A DNA stretch of 64,000 nt from Galliscardovia ingluviei (GTDB taxonomy: Bacteria > Actinomycetota > Actinomycetes > Actinomycetales > Bifidobacteriaceae), in the NCBI RefSeq assembly GCF_014635685.1, contig NZ_BMDH01000001.1, positions 186,001 through 250,000 on the forward strand. Direction: 5' to 3'. The first letter of the stretch is position 1. Each line of letters starts with the position of its first letter. The translations under genes and the position numbers were made by a program. Of the stretch, positions 28,003-37,197 are shown piece by piece. The notes under the pieces were generated by a model, which worked only from the letters and a program-made list of their open reading frames with translations, had not been told where the DNA came from and did no database searches.

Positions 28003-29133
28003 ATGCGCCAAAACCAGTGTGACTCCAAAAGTAGCAACGCTATGCATAATAGCTCTGTGACCAGCGATACTAAGAATAGTAAAACTGTTAGTAGTAATAC
28101 TGTCAGTAGTGCTTCGACGTGTAGTGATTGCGCAAGTGCTGATAGTGCATACTTTGATGCAGCACTACATCAGTATGCCACATATTTGCGAGTAAATCGC
28201 GGTCGTGCTGCACACACGGTACAGGCATATATCAGTGATATTCGGCAGTGTCTTATACAACTTGAGCACTATGGAGTGAAAACACTGCAGGATGTTTCCG
28301 CAGCAAATTTACGCATGTGGATGGCTTGGCTTTCAGATAATCACACGCGAAGTAGCGTAGTGAGGAAGCTTGCAGCAGCACGCGGGTTTTTTGAATTCTG
28401 CCAAGACCGGCACATGATTACACATAATCCTGCAGGACTGTTGAAAACACCGAAGCTACCACAGGTGCTACCCACGGTATTAGATGAAAGTCAAGCGCAG
28501 CAGTTGATGGAGTGTAGCGAACAGCATATAGCGCGAACGACATCTTCTACGCACGATAAAGCTACTGAACCTACTGAACGCACCGATTATGCGTGTGCGC
28601 TGCGCGATGCAGCCATGGTCGAACTGCTCTATGCTACAGGAATGCGCGTAGGCGAGCTGGTATCGTGCAATATTTCCAGCATAGATTGGGATAATCATAT
28701 GGTGCGTGTGCTTGGTAAAGGTAATAAAATGCGCGTGCTGCCGTTTGGTATTCCGGCATTACATGCATTGCAAACGTGGATTGAAGAGGGGCGTCCAATA
28801 CTACAGGCGGCATTGCAGGTGGGCAGTGCCCGTGATAAGGCTACAGCGGATGATGCAAGTCAAGCACTGTTTCTGGGTGTTCGTGGACGGCGTATTGGTG
28901 TCAGACAAGTGCGTACGATTGTCCACCGACTTTCACATGAAGCTGGAGTACCTGATATTGCACCTCACGCATTACGCCATAGTGCAGCAACGCATATGCT
29001 TGATGGTGGTGCAGATTTGCGAGAAGTACAAGAATTATTGGGTCATGCCTCGCTTGCTACTACGCAACGCTATACCCATGTGTCCATTGGTCAGTTACTA
29101 GAACGCTATGATCAGGCTTTTCCTAGAGCGTAG
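28003..29133 (+). CDS. xerC: Tyrosine recombinase XerC
   Basis: Partner of XerD at dif. N-terminal core-binding domain at about residues 45-130 (LRVNRGRAAHTVQAYISDI). Catalytic domain with Arg in ATGMRVGEL, Lys in GKGNKMR, His-x-x-Arg in HALRHSAATHML, His in LLGHASLAT and Tyr in RYTHV. The first 40 residues are Ser/Thr/Asn-rich and unlike the family, and the start is uncertain: TTG 27955, ATG 28003 and ATG 28042 are all in frame. There is no excisionase or phage gene nearby, so I read it as housekeeping, not as an integrase of the 33-42 kb island. Confidence 0.88.
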   Translation: MRQNQCDSKSSNAMHNSSVTSDTKNSKTVSSNTVSSASTCSDCASADSAYFDAALHQYATYLRVNRGRAAHTVQAYISDIRQCLIQLEHYGVKTLQDVSAANLRMWMAWLSDNHTRSSVVRKLAAARGFFEFCQDRHMITHNPAGLLKTPKLPQVLPTVLDESQAQQLMECSEQHIARTTSSTHDKATEPTERTDYACALRDAAMVELLYATGMRVGELVSCNISSIDWDNHMVRVLGKGNKMRVLPFGIPALHALQTWIEEGRPILQAALQVGSARDKATADDASQALFLGVRGRRIGVRQVRTIVHRLSHEAGVPDIAPHALRHSAATHMLDGGADLREVQELLGHASLATTQRYTHVSIGQLLERYDQAFPRA

Positions 29134-29220
29134 CTTTATGAGCAATTGCGATTGCTGACAAACTGTGATTTGTAGACAACATACTTTCGTAAACGCGCGA
29201 TACTCGTTAGACTTAAGTTC

Positions 29221-30081
29221 ATGAGTATTTCCATTACTACAGCGAATTTGAACGGTATTCGTGCAGCGAATAGAAAACATGTGGGACAGTGGGTTAGTGA
29301 ACATACGCCAAATATTTGGTGTATGCAGGAGGTGCGTGCTCCACAGAGTGAAATTGATCCAATTCTTGATGATTTTGCCTCTCGCTATGTTGCTGCTGGC
29401 GCAATTGAGCAAGAAGATCAATTAACGCGTATGAATGAAGTCTGTCGCATTAAAGGTAGAGCAGGAGTGGCATTGCTGTCTACGCTACCAGTAGTGGATA
29501 TGCGTTATGGACTTGGTGATTTACACGAGGATGTGGATTCCGGTCGATGGATTGAAGCCGATATTCAAACCCCTGAAGGTTACACTATTACGGTAGTTTG
29601 CGTGTATGTGCATGCGGGCAATGTTGATGATGAAGTGAAGATGACACAAAAGTATCGCTTCCTTGATGCGATGGTTGTGCGTATGCGTGAGCTTAGGGAT
29701 ATTGCTGCAAACGGTGGTAATCAGGCTGTATTATGTGGCGATTTTAATATTGCTCATACGCCAATAGATATTAAAAATGCAAAATCCAATGAAAAGAATT
29801 CTGGTTTCTTGCCACAAGAGCGTGCTTATATTGACCGCTGGCTTGATGAGCTGGAATTTGTTGATGTGATGCGTAATTTGGCAGGAGATATTCAAGGACC
29901 GTATACGTGGTGGTCACAGCGTGGTCGTGCGTTTGATAATAATACCGGTTGGAGAATTGACTACCAGTTCGCTACCCCTGAACTTGCTGAGGCAGCACGT
30001 GGATGGCGTATTGATAAAGCGCCAAGTTATGATATGCGCTGGTCGGATCATGCTCCGCTGACTATTGAATACCAAGTATAG
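29221..30081 (+). CDS. xth: Exodeoxyribonuclease III
   Basis: AP endonuclease/3' exonuclease of base-excision repair, 286 residues. Endonuclease/exonuclease/phosphatase fold with ITTANLNGIRAA (Asn), the metal-binding Glu in IWCMQEVRAP, the central GDFNIAHTPIDI and the catalytic Asp-His in WSDHAPLTIEY. ATG 29221 is the natural start. It reads with xerC but is separated by about 90 bases, so it may have its own promoter. Confidence 0.94.
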   Translation: MSISITTANLNGIRAANRKHVGQWVSEHTPNIWCMQEVRAPQSEIDPILDDFASRYVAAGAIEQEDQLTRMNEVCRIKGRAGVALLSTLPVVDMRYGLGDLHEDVDSGRWIEADIQTPEGYTITVVCVYVHAGNVDDEVKMTQKYRFLDAMVVRMRELRDIAANGGNQAVLCGDFNIAHTPIDIKNAKSNEKNSGFLPQERAYIDRWLDELEFVDVMRNLAGDIQGPYTWWSQRGRAFDNNTGWRIDYQFATPELAEAARGWRIDKAPSYDMRWSDHAPLTIEYQV

Positions 30082-30179
30082 AGTTTTACTTTGAACCAAG
30101 TTGTGTTGGGCTTTGAGTAGACGGCATTGAGTACATCTGTAACCGGTACAGGGTAGTGTAGTAGCGGTTACAGTAGTAT

Positions 30180-30221
30180 GTATAGGCAATACTTTGTATA
30201 AATACTTTGTATAGGCAATAC
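30180..30221. repeat. Direct repeat in the DUF3710 promoter region
   Basis: GTATAGGCAATAC occurs at 30180-30192 and 30209-30221, 29 bases apart, with TTTGTATA motifs between. It may be a duplicated promoter or binding segment upstream of the gene at 30246. Confidence 0.7.
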
Positions 30222-30245
30222 ATACGCCCATATATGTAAGGAGAC

Positions 30246-31067
30246 ATGATGGGATTCTTTGGCTTTGGTCGTAAGGCGAAGAAAGAGCAGGCAGCACTCG
30301 ATGACGAGCATGCTGGTGAAGTAGCTGAGCAAGAGACAGCAGAAACTACGCAGGATACGGCAGATAATGCAAATGCTGCAAACGCTGATGACGTGCGAGG
30401 TCAAGATTGTGGACCATGGGATGTTGATGATGACAATATTCCAAATTACGACGACTATCTAGATATTGGAGCATTGTATTTACCATATCTCGATGGCATT
30501 TCCCTTAGACTAAAAGTCAATCAAGATGATGGTTCTGTTGTTGGAGCTAATGTTTCTGTCAACGGTGCATCATTGGAATTAGAGGCTTTTGCAGCTCCAA
30601 AATCACAAGGTCTTTGGGACGGAGTGCGTGCAGATTTACTCGCTGCTAATCCTGAGGCTGAAGAAGTTGATGGCACCTTTGGTAAGGAACTGATGCTTCC
30701 AGTTCACGTCGGTAAGCATACTGTGATGACTCGAGTAGTTGGTATCGATGGGCCACGATGGATGCTCAGAGGTATTTTCTCTGGTGAAGCAGTTCATGAT
30801 GGCGAAATGAAGGACACTTTTGACCAATATTTCAAGGATGTAGTAGTAGAGCGCGGTGAGGAACCATTAGCCCCACGCGATCTGTTGCCAATGCATGGTC
30901 CTATCACTCCTTCACAGCGTCGTAAGCTGGCTCAAGCTCAAGCAGCAGAGCAAGAAAGCGAGGATGCAACAATCCCAGGTCAGCCAGACGGACCATTAAC
31001 ACCAATGCAGCAGGTAGAAACGCAAACTACTTTGAAGCGTGGTCCACTCTTCTCCGAGGTTCGCTAA
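30246..31067 (+). CDS. DUF3710 domain protein
   Basis: 273 residues. An acidic Glu/Asp/Ala-rich N-terminus of about 60 residues precedes the conserved DUF3710 core (LEAFAAPKSQGLWDGVRADL, VDGTFGKELMLPVHV, VVGIDGPRWMLRGIFSG). The family is nearly confined to Actinobacteria, has no known activity, and typically sits beside DUF3159 and a TRAM RNA methyltransferase, as it does here. Soluble; no membrane segment. AAGGAG precedes ATG 30246. Confidence 0.88.
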   Translation: MMGFFGFGRKAKKEQAALDDEHAGEVAEQETAETTQDTADNANAANADDVRGQDCGPWDVDDDNIPNYDDYLDIGALYLPYLDGISLRLKVNQDDGSVVGANVSVNGASLELEAFAAPKSQGLWDGVRADLLAANPEAEEVDGTFGKELMLPVHVGKHTVMTRVVGIDGPRWMLRGIFSGEAVHDGEMKDTFDQYFKDVVVERGEEPLAPRDLLPMHGPITPSQRRKLAQAQAAEQESEDATIPGQPDGPLTPMQQVETQTTLKRGPLFSEVR

Positions 31068-31177
31068 ATACCGATAACACGAAGTATCATGTGCATTCAG
31101 CATGGAGCTTTGCTCCAACTACTGCACAAGTGCTATGGGAATGTGAACTCGTAATTCGTGGCATTGAAGCGCATAAG

Positions 31178-31206
31178 TAGCCTACTCGAAGGTCTCGGGT
31201 AGGCTA
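31178..31206 (+). terminator. Terminator after the DUF3710 gene
   Basis: TAGCCTAC / GTAGGCTA stem with an inner CGA..TCG extension, followed by TTGTTG. It lies 110 bases after the stop and 36 bases before the next start, so it may also act as an attenuator-like barrier. Confidence 0.6.
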
Positions 31207-31241
31207 TTGTTGAATTCGTAGTGTAATGGAGTAAATGAAGT

Positions 31242-32063
31242 ATGGCGCACACCCAAGCAGAGCATCAAGCCAGTAATACCCAAGACGGTAATACCCAGTC
31301 GGTGACTGGTCAATCTCAGCAGACTGATGAGGCTCAACAAGCTAGTCAGGCTGATCAAACTACTCAATTAAAGGGTAGTGCGACACCACGAGCTGGTCTA
31401 GCAAGTCTGGCTAATGATGACTTTACGGTAATGCAGGCTATTGGCGGGCCTCGAGGAATTGTGGAATCGATTTTGCCCGGTCTTGTGTTTGTGGTGCTTT
31501 TTGTAGTGACACATAATGTGTTGATTACTGTTGCTGTTTCTGCAGTACTCGCGGTATTACAGCTTATTGCACGCCTTATTCAACGACAGTCTGTGACGGG
31601 AGCACTTACTGGTCTACTTGCTGTCGGTATTTGCTTGGTTTGGGCATGGTTAAGTCATGATGCTCGAAACTATTATGTTCCCGGGTTTATTGTTAATGCG
31701 TTTTGGATTGTAGTGCTTAGTATTTCGCTTATTGCGCGAATTCCAGGGCTGGGTGTGTTAGTGCAATGGGTGTCGCATCCAGTTACTGAGCATTTTTCTG
31801 CGTGGCTACATGATTGGCGTGATGATAAGCCACTGTGGCGTGCTTATATGCAAACCACAGTATTGTGGGTTGCTGTATTTACCTTACGACTGGCAGTGCA
31901 AGTGCCGGCTTATCTGATGGGTAGCGTTGGCTGGCTTGGAACATTGCGCCTCATTATGGGAGTGCCATTATTTGCGTTGGTAGTGTGGGTTTCTTGGTTG
32001 ATTATTGCTACACCATTGCATAACCACAAAGCATCAGCGCATAAGGAGTTGTCGTGCAATTAG
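31242..32063 (+). CDS. DUF3159 integral membrane protein
   Basis: 273 residues. A Gln/Thr-rich cytoplasmic N-terminus of about 60 residues precedes the conserved MQAIGGPRGIVESILPGLVF and then about six membrane helices in three hydrophobic pairs. The family is actinobacterial and uncharacterised; homologues resemble the intracellular-septation/YciB fold. Its last 10 bases overlap the methyltransferase start, so the two are co-translated. Confidence 0.88.
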   Translation: MAHTQAEHQASNTQDGNTQSVTGQSQQTDEAQQASQADQTTQLKGSATPRAGLASLANDDFTVMQAIGGPRGIVESILPGLVFVVLFVVTHNVLITVAVSAVLAVLQLIARLIQRQSVTGALTGLLAVGICLVWAWLSHDARNYYVPGFIVNAFWIVVLSISLIARIPGLGVLVQWVSHPVTEHFSAWLHDWRDDKPLWRAYMQTTVLWVAVFTLRLAVQVPAYLMGSVGWLGTLRLIMGVPLFALVVWVSWLIIATPLHNHKASAHKELSCN

Positions 32064-33364
32064 AAGTACGTATTGAACGGTATGCCGATCAGGGCAGGTG
32101 TGTAGCACATATTGACGGTCGTGTAGTATTTGTGCGTTTCGCGCTCCCCGGCGAGCTGGTAGAAATTGAGTTGGATGAACCGCATAATCGCAAAAATCGT
32201 TTTGCTACAGGGGAAGTAGTTCGAGTTATTGAGCCAAGTCCGTATAGGGTTGACCCTGTGTGGCAGCTAGCTGGACCTGCAGCGTTAGGCGGCGGTGGCG
32301 TAGGTGGCGCTGATCTCATTCACGTATCGTTACCCGGTCAAATTGAGTGGAAAAGCACGATGGTACGTGAGCAAATGGAGCGGCTTGGTAAAGTCACTCT
32401 TGATACTGTGCCAGTCACTCGACTTGACTGTGATACTAAGACGCAAGGATTATACTGGCGTACGCGCATCGAAATGGTGACGAATGGTGAGGGGCGAGTC
32501 ACTATGCGTAAGCGCGGCACGCATGTGGGTGTGCCAATTGACACCATGCCGTTAGCAAGTAGCGCTTTACTTGAAGTTGCTGAACGTTACCATGTGTTTG
32601 ACGGCGGTGCGAAGCCTAATGCCCGTGTGCGTCTTGCAGTACCCGAACCGCGTGAGGGACGGTCTATCGAAGATAATTTCGCTTGGATAGTTAACGATAA
32701 GCTTATGGCCGGAACTGAGCTGGTTACCGAGCGAGTGAGCGTGCAGGGGCGTGAGTTTACTTACAAAGTACACGCTGGTGGTTTTTGGCAGATGCATCGT
32801 ATGGCGCCGCTGGTACTAGTGGATTACGTGCTTTCGCTGGTGCAGCAGCAATTGCGTGAGTTACGTAAGTCGAGCGGGGAACGTGCGAAGAATGCGCCGG
32901 TACTATGGGAACTTTACTCTGGTTCGGGACTGTTTACGCTTCCGATGGCAGCATTGGCGACGGGCGACGGTACTCAGCCGCGAATTTTTACGGTGGAAGG
33001 TGCGCGACCGGCAGTAGAGCAGGCGCGTGCGAACGCTGCCGCAATGGGTTTTGATAGTATCGACGCAAGGATTGGCGATGTTGCGAAAACCTTACGTCAC
33101 GTACCTCGAGAGTTTGCCCATCCGCAGGTTGTGGTGCTTGACCCGCCTCGAGCAGGTGCTAAAGCTGAAGTTTGTCGTGCGATTGCCGCTTCTGGAGCTG
33201 AGTCAGTGGTGTATGTTGCGTGTGACCCAGCAAGTTTGGCGCGTGACACCGCTACATTGCAGGAGCTTGGCTACCGGCTTGAGTCGATTCAAGCCTTCGA
33301 CATTTACCCGCACACCCACCATGTGGAGACGGTAGCGTTGATGTCAAGGGTCGAAGGAAAATAG
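32054..33364 (+). CDS. TRAM-domain class I RNA (uracil-5) methyltransferase, RumA/TrmA family
   Basis: SAM-dependent m5U methyltransferase of rRNA or tRNA, 436 residues. N-terminal TRAM domain at about 1-62. The SAM fold is visible at LWELYSGSGLFTLPMA, then VVLDPPRAGAK and the catalytic Cys in VYVACDPASLARD. The family's C-terminal DIYPHTHHVETVALM is present. The four N-terminal iron-sulfur cysteines of true RlmD are absent. GTG start behind AAGGAG. The 3' end is the left border of the foreign region at 33.4-42 kb. Two variant copies of its CATGTnGAGACG end sequence occur inside that region, so this gene looks like an integration target. Confidence 0.92.
   Translation: MQLEVRIERYADQGRCVAHIDGRVVFVRFALPGELVEIELDEPHNRKNRFATGEVVRVIEPSPYRVDPVWQLAGPAALGGGGVGGADLIHVSLPGQIEWKSTMVREQMERLGKVTLDTVPVTRLDCDTKTQGLYWRTRIEMVTNGEGRVTMRKRGTHVGVPIDTMPLASSALLEVAERYHVFDGGAKPNARVRLAVPEPREGRSIEDNFAWIVNDKLMAGTELVTERVSVQGREFTYKVHAGGFWQMHRMAPLVLVDYVLSLVQQQLRELRKSSGERAKNAPVLWELYSGSGLFTLPMAALATGDGTQPRIFTVEGARPAVEQARANAAAMGFDSIDARIGDVAKTLRHVPREFAHPQVVVLDPPRAGAKAEVCRAIAASGAESVVYVACDPASLARDTATLQELGYRLESIQAFDIYPHTHHVETVALMSRVEGK
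33319..33336 (+). repeat. Att-like sequence, copy 1 (in the methyltransferase 3' end)
   Basis: CCATGTGGAGACGGTAGC encodes HVETVA of the host methyltransferase. Copies 2 and 3 at 37989 and 38161 share CATGT-GAGACG and encode HVETMA and HVETVA. This is the expected host end of an element that integrates into rumA-family genes. Confidence 0.6.
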
Positions 33365-33479
33365 CTGCGAAAGCTCGCTAATACTACGGTTTTCGGGCAG
33401 TTGGGCAAATTGGGCGCCGAACAGGACAAACGCTTCTCGGCAACTTATCCAAAGAAAAATTTCGAATCAGACAACCGAG

Positions 33480-33718
33480 GAGGGAATGCCATATTTATCA
33501 GGGAATGTTATATATATAGTCTGCGCTGTTCTTTGCTGCATGAGGGAAATCCGAATGTAGATAATGTGCAATTGACTCGAAAAAATGCTTCTTTACAAAT
33601 TGATTACTTTGTTCTTAAGGTAGAGAAGAAAAAAAGATTTTGACATTTACGCTGATTCAAACGGTATTCCTGACATTTTAGGGCAGCATAGACGCGAGTA
33701 TACTATGAGTATTAGGTG
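33480..33718 (+). pseudogene. Decayed C-terminus of a Firmicutes hypothetical protein
   Basis: Three pieces in different frames read as one protein: PYLSGNVIY, then SLRCSLLHEGNPNVDN and IDYFVLKVEKKK, then DFDIYADSNGIPDILGQ up to REYTMSIRCYV and a stop. The breaks fall at a TA repeat (33509-33518) and at a run of seven A (33629-33635), so at least two indels have occurred. Leu-Arg-(C/N)-S-(L/F)-L-H-x-G-N-P is a motif I have seen in mobile-element hypothetical proteins of Firmicutes. Function unknown. The N-terminal part is absent at the methyltransferase junction. Confidence 0.55.
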
Positions 33719-33779
33719 CTATGTTTAATGATGTGTTGTGTATCAGAAAAGTTTTACAAGGATGATAAATAGAAATTTC

Positions 33780-33972
33780 AATTTATTTATGAAATTCTTG
33801 ATTGGGATAAGGCGACGGAACATTTGCCTAAGATTGATATGGCGCTCAGAGCGCGGCATATTCGGGTGGCTTGGGATTCCTTGATATATGTGATGCTGAA
33901 GATGCATCAAATGAACAGCTGTTGCAGATGGCAAGAAGAGAGGGATTCAACCTCAGCACATACAGAAAATAG
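33780..33972 (+). pseudogene. Short degenerate coding remnant
   Basis: One frame reads EILDWDKATEHLPKIDMALR and the next reads DAEDASNEQLLQMARREG followed by FNLSTYRK and a stop, consistent with a frameshifted gene tail just before the 800-residue gene. I do not recognise the protein. Base composition matches the Clostridia-like block. Confidence 0.4.
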
Positions 33973-34011
33973 CATTTATCATTTATTATGATGCAAGGAG
34001 GCTTTGTTCTT

Positions 34012-36414
34012 ATGGGAAGTAATGAATTGGTAAAAAAGGGTTCCACAGCTGTAGCAACTATAAGTGATCAGAATGCCATATTTAGCGAGGTGCCGGTTGT
34101 CAAGTATTCTTTGATAGATCACTCAAAGTATGCTTTTGAATATAAGATCGACGATGGTATCGATGTAAATATGTTTGAGTCTGACAGGACTTTTGGCAGC
34201 GATGAATTTGTAGATGCTGAATTTGACGATGCAGTAAATGAGAAAGACTATTCATATTATGTCGTTGCGGTTGCAAGTGGAATAGTTACCGGTTTGTTCA
34301 GCCAGCTTAAGCTATCTGCTGAAGCTCTTGAGAAAATTAACGACTGGAAGAACAAGGACTGGGAGAAATATATCACCATAGCTGCCAAGATGGCAGGTTA
34401 TAAGAAGACTGGTTATAAAGGCGCATCTGCTTTCATGAAGGACAGATTTGTTCCATTTGTTGAGGAGAATCTTAACATAGAAGTACAGGCAGGTATAGAG
34501 GAATGGCTAAACATATTATCAAACCATCCTTCTGTTGCGGGATTTGTATTTTCTATGTTTACACAGTTTAGTGGTAACAGATATAAGTTCGGCGATAAAG
34601 GTATTATTGCGGAAAAGGCACCGGATTACTATGCCATTGGAAGAAATACAACGGAGAAGCTTACATACGGTTTCTTATACTGGGTATTTAGTCTTGCTGT
34701 TGATGCAGCCATATCAAAGAGAGCGCTCATAGATGATTTAAATCTTCCTAAGGAAGTACTAAAGCTTCTTAAGGAGTTATATAAACTGCCTGTATTTAAG
34801 AATATTTCTAAGAACTTTGAAGAGGCAGAAAAACTATATTCATCATGGCTGATTAAGCTGTTTGAAAACAGCAGATTTACAGATGAAAACGGTCAGGAGC
34901 GGACTTTTAATTTAGAAGAAGAGATTGCAAACCTGGGGTCTGTAGGAACTGTTGTTTTTGAAAAAAGTTTTCCCATACTCATAAATGAGTGTCTGGTAAG
35001 GGGCTTTTATGTAGTAAAGAAGCTTGCTATTGAAATCAAAGAAAAAGAAATAAGATCTTTTGAGGAGCTGGATAAAGCGGATGTAGTCAATATCATTCCG
35101 TTTAATAACAGGCTGATTTCAAGGATGGTTCTGATATCAAGCGGATGTTTTGTAGGGATAAATGTTGCCGGGGCTACATTAAAAGCTGTCTTAAACAAAG
35201 ATAAGAAGAGCGGCAAGTTTGCAGGAACATTGCTTGCAGATGTAGACATTGCAGGAGTAGGAAGATTTATATTTGCCTGTGTGGCTGACAGTAAGTATTG
35301 GAGTGATGACATAAAAGTATTCTTCCAGAGAAAAGCCAAAAATAAATCAAACATAAATGAAACTGAGGCAGAGGAAAGGATAGCAGAGGATATGATGTCA
35401 AATGATTGCTTTAACGTCTTTTCTTTAACTCCGGCACAGACAAGGGCTTTATATTCTCTTGAATCGATAGCTATCACAAAAGATATCGAACATACTGATA
35501 AGGAAGATATCAAAGAAAAGAAAAAGCTGTGGCTTGAAACATGGCAGCAGAATGTCCTGGCAGGAATGGAAATTGATGGCGGGGACTATTTTGTGACAGA
35601 TGAAAAGGGCATATATGATGCTATCTACTCTTTACCTGATACAGAAGAAAACCGCAGATGGTTCTATCTTCTTACCTGTGAACTGGTTGTGTTTAAGCCA
35701 TATTATCCTCTTGGCTCAAAAAATGATGGAGCCTTTAAGGGGCTCGGAAAAGGTAAGTACGATTATATCGATGATCAGTTTGCACGCAGACAGACTATTG
35801 TAAATCAGACTGAGATTAATGCAATCAGGGAAGCATATAAAAAATACGAGGCTGTTATCAGCGGAAGTACGCAGAATAAGATCATAGCTGCTGGAATTGT
35901 AGCTATTACGGCCGTAGCTACAGGGGGTCTGGCATTTGCTTTCGCTCCCGGTATAGCAACTCTCATTGCTGGTGAAGCAGTAGTTGGACTGCATGGAGCA
36001 GCACTTACAAGTGCCAGCTTGGCTTTTGTGGGTGGTGGATCGCTTGCTGCCGGAGGGCTTGGTATGGCAGGAGGAACAGCTATTATAACAGGTGGAGGAG
36101 CGTTGCTTGGAATAGCCGGTTCCGGAAGTGCATCTATGGCAGCTATTCTATCCCAAACCAATAGTGGATACTGGCTCAGGCAGACTGTAAAACTGCTCGT
36201 ATTTAGTAAATGTGCTCTGAAAGATGCACTTAATGATGTAGATGCCATAAAGAAACTATCATCTGAAACCAGCCTTACAATTAAGAAAGTTGAAGCCAAT
36301 ATAAAAGAGCTTGAAGATGAAAAATGCTCGCTGGATAAGGATGCAATAAAGAACTCAAAAGAGTGTCTTAAATACTTGGGTAAGTGCAAGGCTGAGCTGG
36401 ATAAATTGCTTTAA
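34012..36414 (+). CDS. Large protein of unknown function with a glycine-zipper membrane segment
   Basis: 800 residues from ATG 34012, which has AAGGAGG 10 bases upstream (an earlier ATG at 33988 does not). Visible parts: an acidic N-terminus; a hydrophobic stretch at about 80-97; a long helical middle with IPFNNRLISRMVLISSG and DVDIAGVGRFIFACVADS near 365-425; a Lys/Glu-rich helix near 490-530; a very Gly/Ala-rich hydrophobic segment at about 622-710 with repeated G-x3-G spacing; and a C-terminal coiled coil (about 741-800). AT-rich codons differ from the host and suggest a Clostridia (Lachnospiraceae-like) donor. It is the only large intact gene of its block. No known domain is recognised; a membrane-active effector is only a guess. 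Confidence 0.8.
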   Translation: MGSNELVKKGSTAVATISDQNAIFSEVPVVKYSLIDHSKYAFEYKIDDGIDVNMFESDRTFGSDEFVDAEFDDAVNEKDYSYYVVAVASGIVTGLFSQLKLSAEALEKINDWKNKDWEKYITIAAKMAGYKKTGYKGASAFMKDRFVPFVEENLNIEVQAGIEEWLNILSNHPSVAGFVFSMFTQFSGNRYKFGDKGIIAEKAPDYYAIGRNTTEKLTYGFLYWVFSLAVDAAISKRALIDDLNLPKEVLKLLKELYKLPVFKNISKNFEEAEKLYSSWLIKLFENSRFTDENGQERTFNLEEEIANLGSVGTVVFEKSFPILINECLVRGFYVVKKLAIEIKEKEIRSFEELDKADVVNIIPFNNRLISRMVLISSGCFVGINVAGATLKAVLNKDKKSGKFAGTLLADVDIAGVGRFIFACVADSKYWSDDIKVFFQRKAKNKSNINETEAEERIAEDMMSNDCFNVFSLTPAQTRALYSLESIAITKDIEHTDKEDIKEKKKLWLETWQQNVLAGMEIDGGDYFVTDEKGIYDAIYSLPDTEENRRWFYLLTCELVVFKPYYPLGSKNDGAFKGLGKGKYDYIDDQFARRQTIVNQTEINAIREAYKKYEAVISGSTQNKIIAAGIVAITAVATGGLAFAFAPGIATLIAGEAVVGLHGAALTSASLAFVGGGSLAAGGLGMAGGTAIITGGGALLGIAGSGSASMAAILSQTNSGYWLRQTVKLLVFSKCALKDALNDVDAIKKLSSETSLTIKKVEANIKELEDEKCSLDKDAIKNSKECLKYLGKCKAELDKLL

Positions 36415-36447
36415 GTAAGTGCAAGGTTGCAGAGGTAGATATTCGGG

Positions 36448-36700
36448 TTATAGGCCAAAATGTGTGTCCGGTGCTGGGTCAGTCGGGGCGCCGTGGTATT
36501 CGGTTGGGGTGTGGAATTCGTCCCAGTCGATGCCGGTGCCGTATCGCATCGGGATCACGGTCGTCTGCCATGCACCCAGCGGGCTGTGTTCCTGGGCTTC
36601 CCGGTAGATCGCCTTGATCCGCCGCACCAGGGACAGGCCCCGGTGCCGCAGCGGCAAGTCGCGGATGCGTGCGTTCCTTGAACTCCAATGGAGGGTGGAA
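36448..36700 (-). pseudogene. IS256-group (IS1249-like) transposase, C-terminal fragment
   Basis: GC-rich remnant. The minus strand reads NARIRDLPLRHRGLSLVRRI, then KAIYREAQEHSPLGAW, TVIPMRYGTGIDWDEFHTP and a stop at 36448. The NARIRD..HRG..RRIKA pattern is the tail of mutator/IS1249-type transposases common in bifidobacteria. The catalytic N-terminal two thirds are missing. The fragment ends abruptly against the hydrolase remnant near 36.71 kb. No terminal inverted repeat could be identified. Confidence 0.6.
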
Positions 36701-36719
36701 TGTCGTCGGCTGCGAGTCT

Positions 36720-36974
36720 TTACTAAATCAGCCAATCCTTCAGTACAGCAATGAAATTCGCTCCGCTGTCCTGATCGTTCACGGAGAGAAGGCACACTCC
36801 TGTTATTTCAGCCGGGATGCCTACGCCAACATGGTAAAGGACAGTAAATACACGGACAACAAGGAACTGATGATCATTCCGGATGCAGTTCATACGGACC
36901 TCTATGACGGTGGCGGTAAGGATGCGATCCCCTTTGAGAAGCTGCAGAGCTTCTTTGAGGAATATCTGAAATGA
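36720..36974 (+). pseudogene. Alpha/beta hydrolase, C-terminal fragment
   Basis: In-frame tail PILQYSNEIRSAVLIVHGEK, AHSCYFSRDAYANMVK, ELMIIPDAVHTDLYDGGG and IPFEKLQSFFEEYLK is the last 80 residues of a Firmicutes alpha/beta hydrolase, including the catalytic His region (VHTDLYD). The nucleophile Ser and all upstream parts are gone, cut at the transposase remnant. Not functional. Confidence 0.75.
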
Positions 36975-37197
36975 AAATCATGGGATGAGAGAGAAATGCA
37001 GAATGGCTGGGAAAACGGATATCAACTTGTCCGGCGGCTGGTTTGCGATCCTCTACGGCGGTGAAGAACAGTCGGCGTCCTATCGCAGGTGATTGTGGCT
37101 CCATCTAACGGAGGAAGGCAATCAGTTGATCCAGATGCTTCCCCAACAGGCCACATTCCAGTTGTCTCTAGAAGAACTCTACAGGAGGTAAGCTGCA

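Noticed and set aside
28003-29133. xerC as integrase of the 33-42 kb island
   Set aside because: Sequence and catalytic motifs are those of housekeeping XerC, codon use is host-like, and it lies 4 kb outside the island with no excisionase.
36419-36720. Plus-strand frames in the GC-rich segment
   Set aside because: The minus strand gives a recognisable transposase tail; the plus frames are GC-driven shadows.
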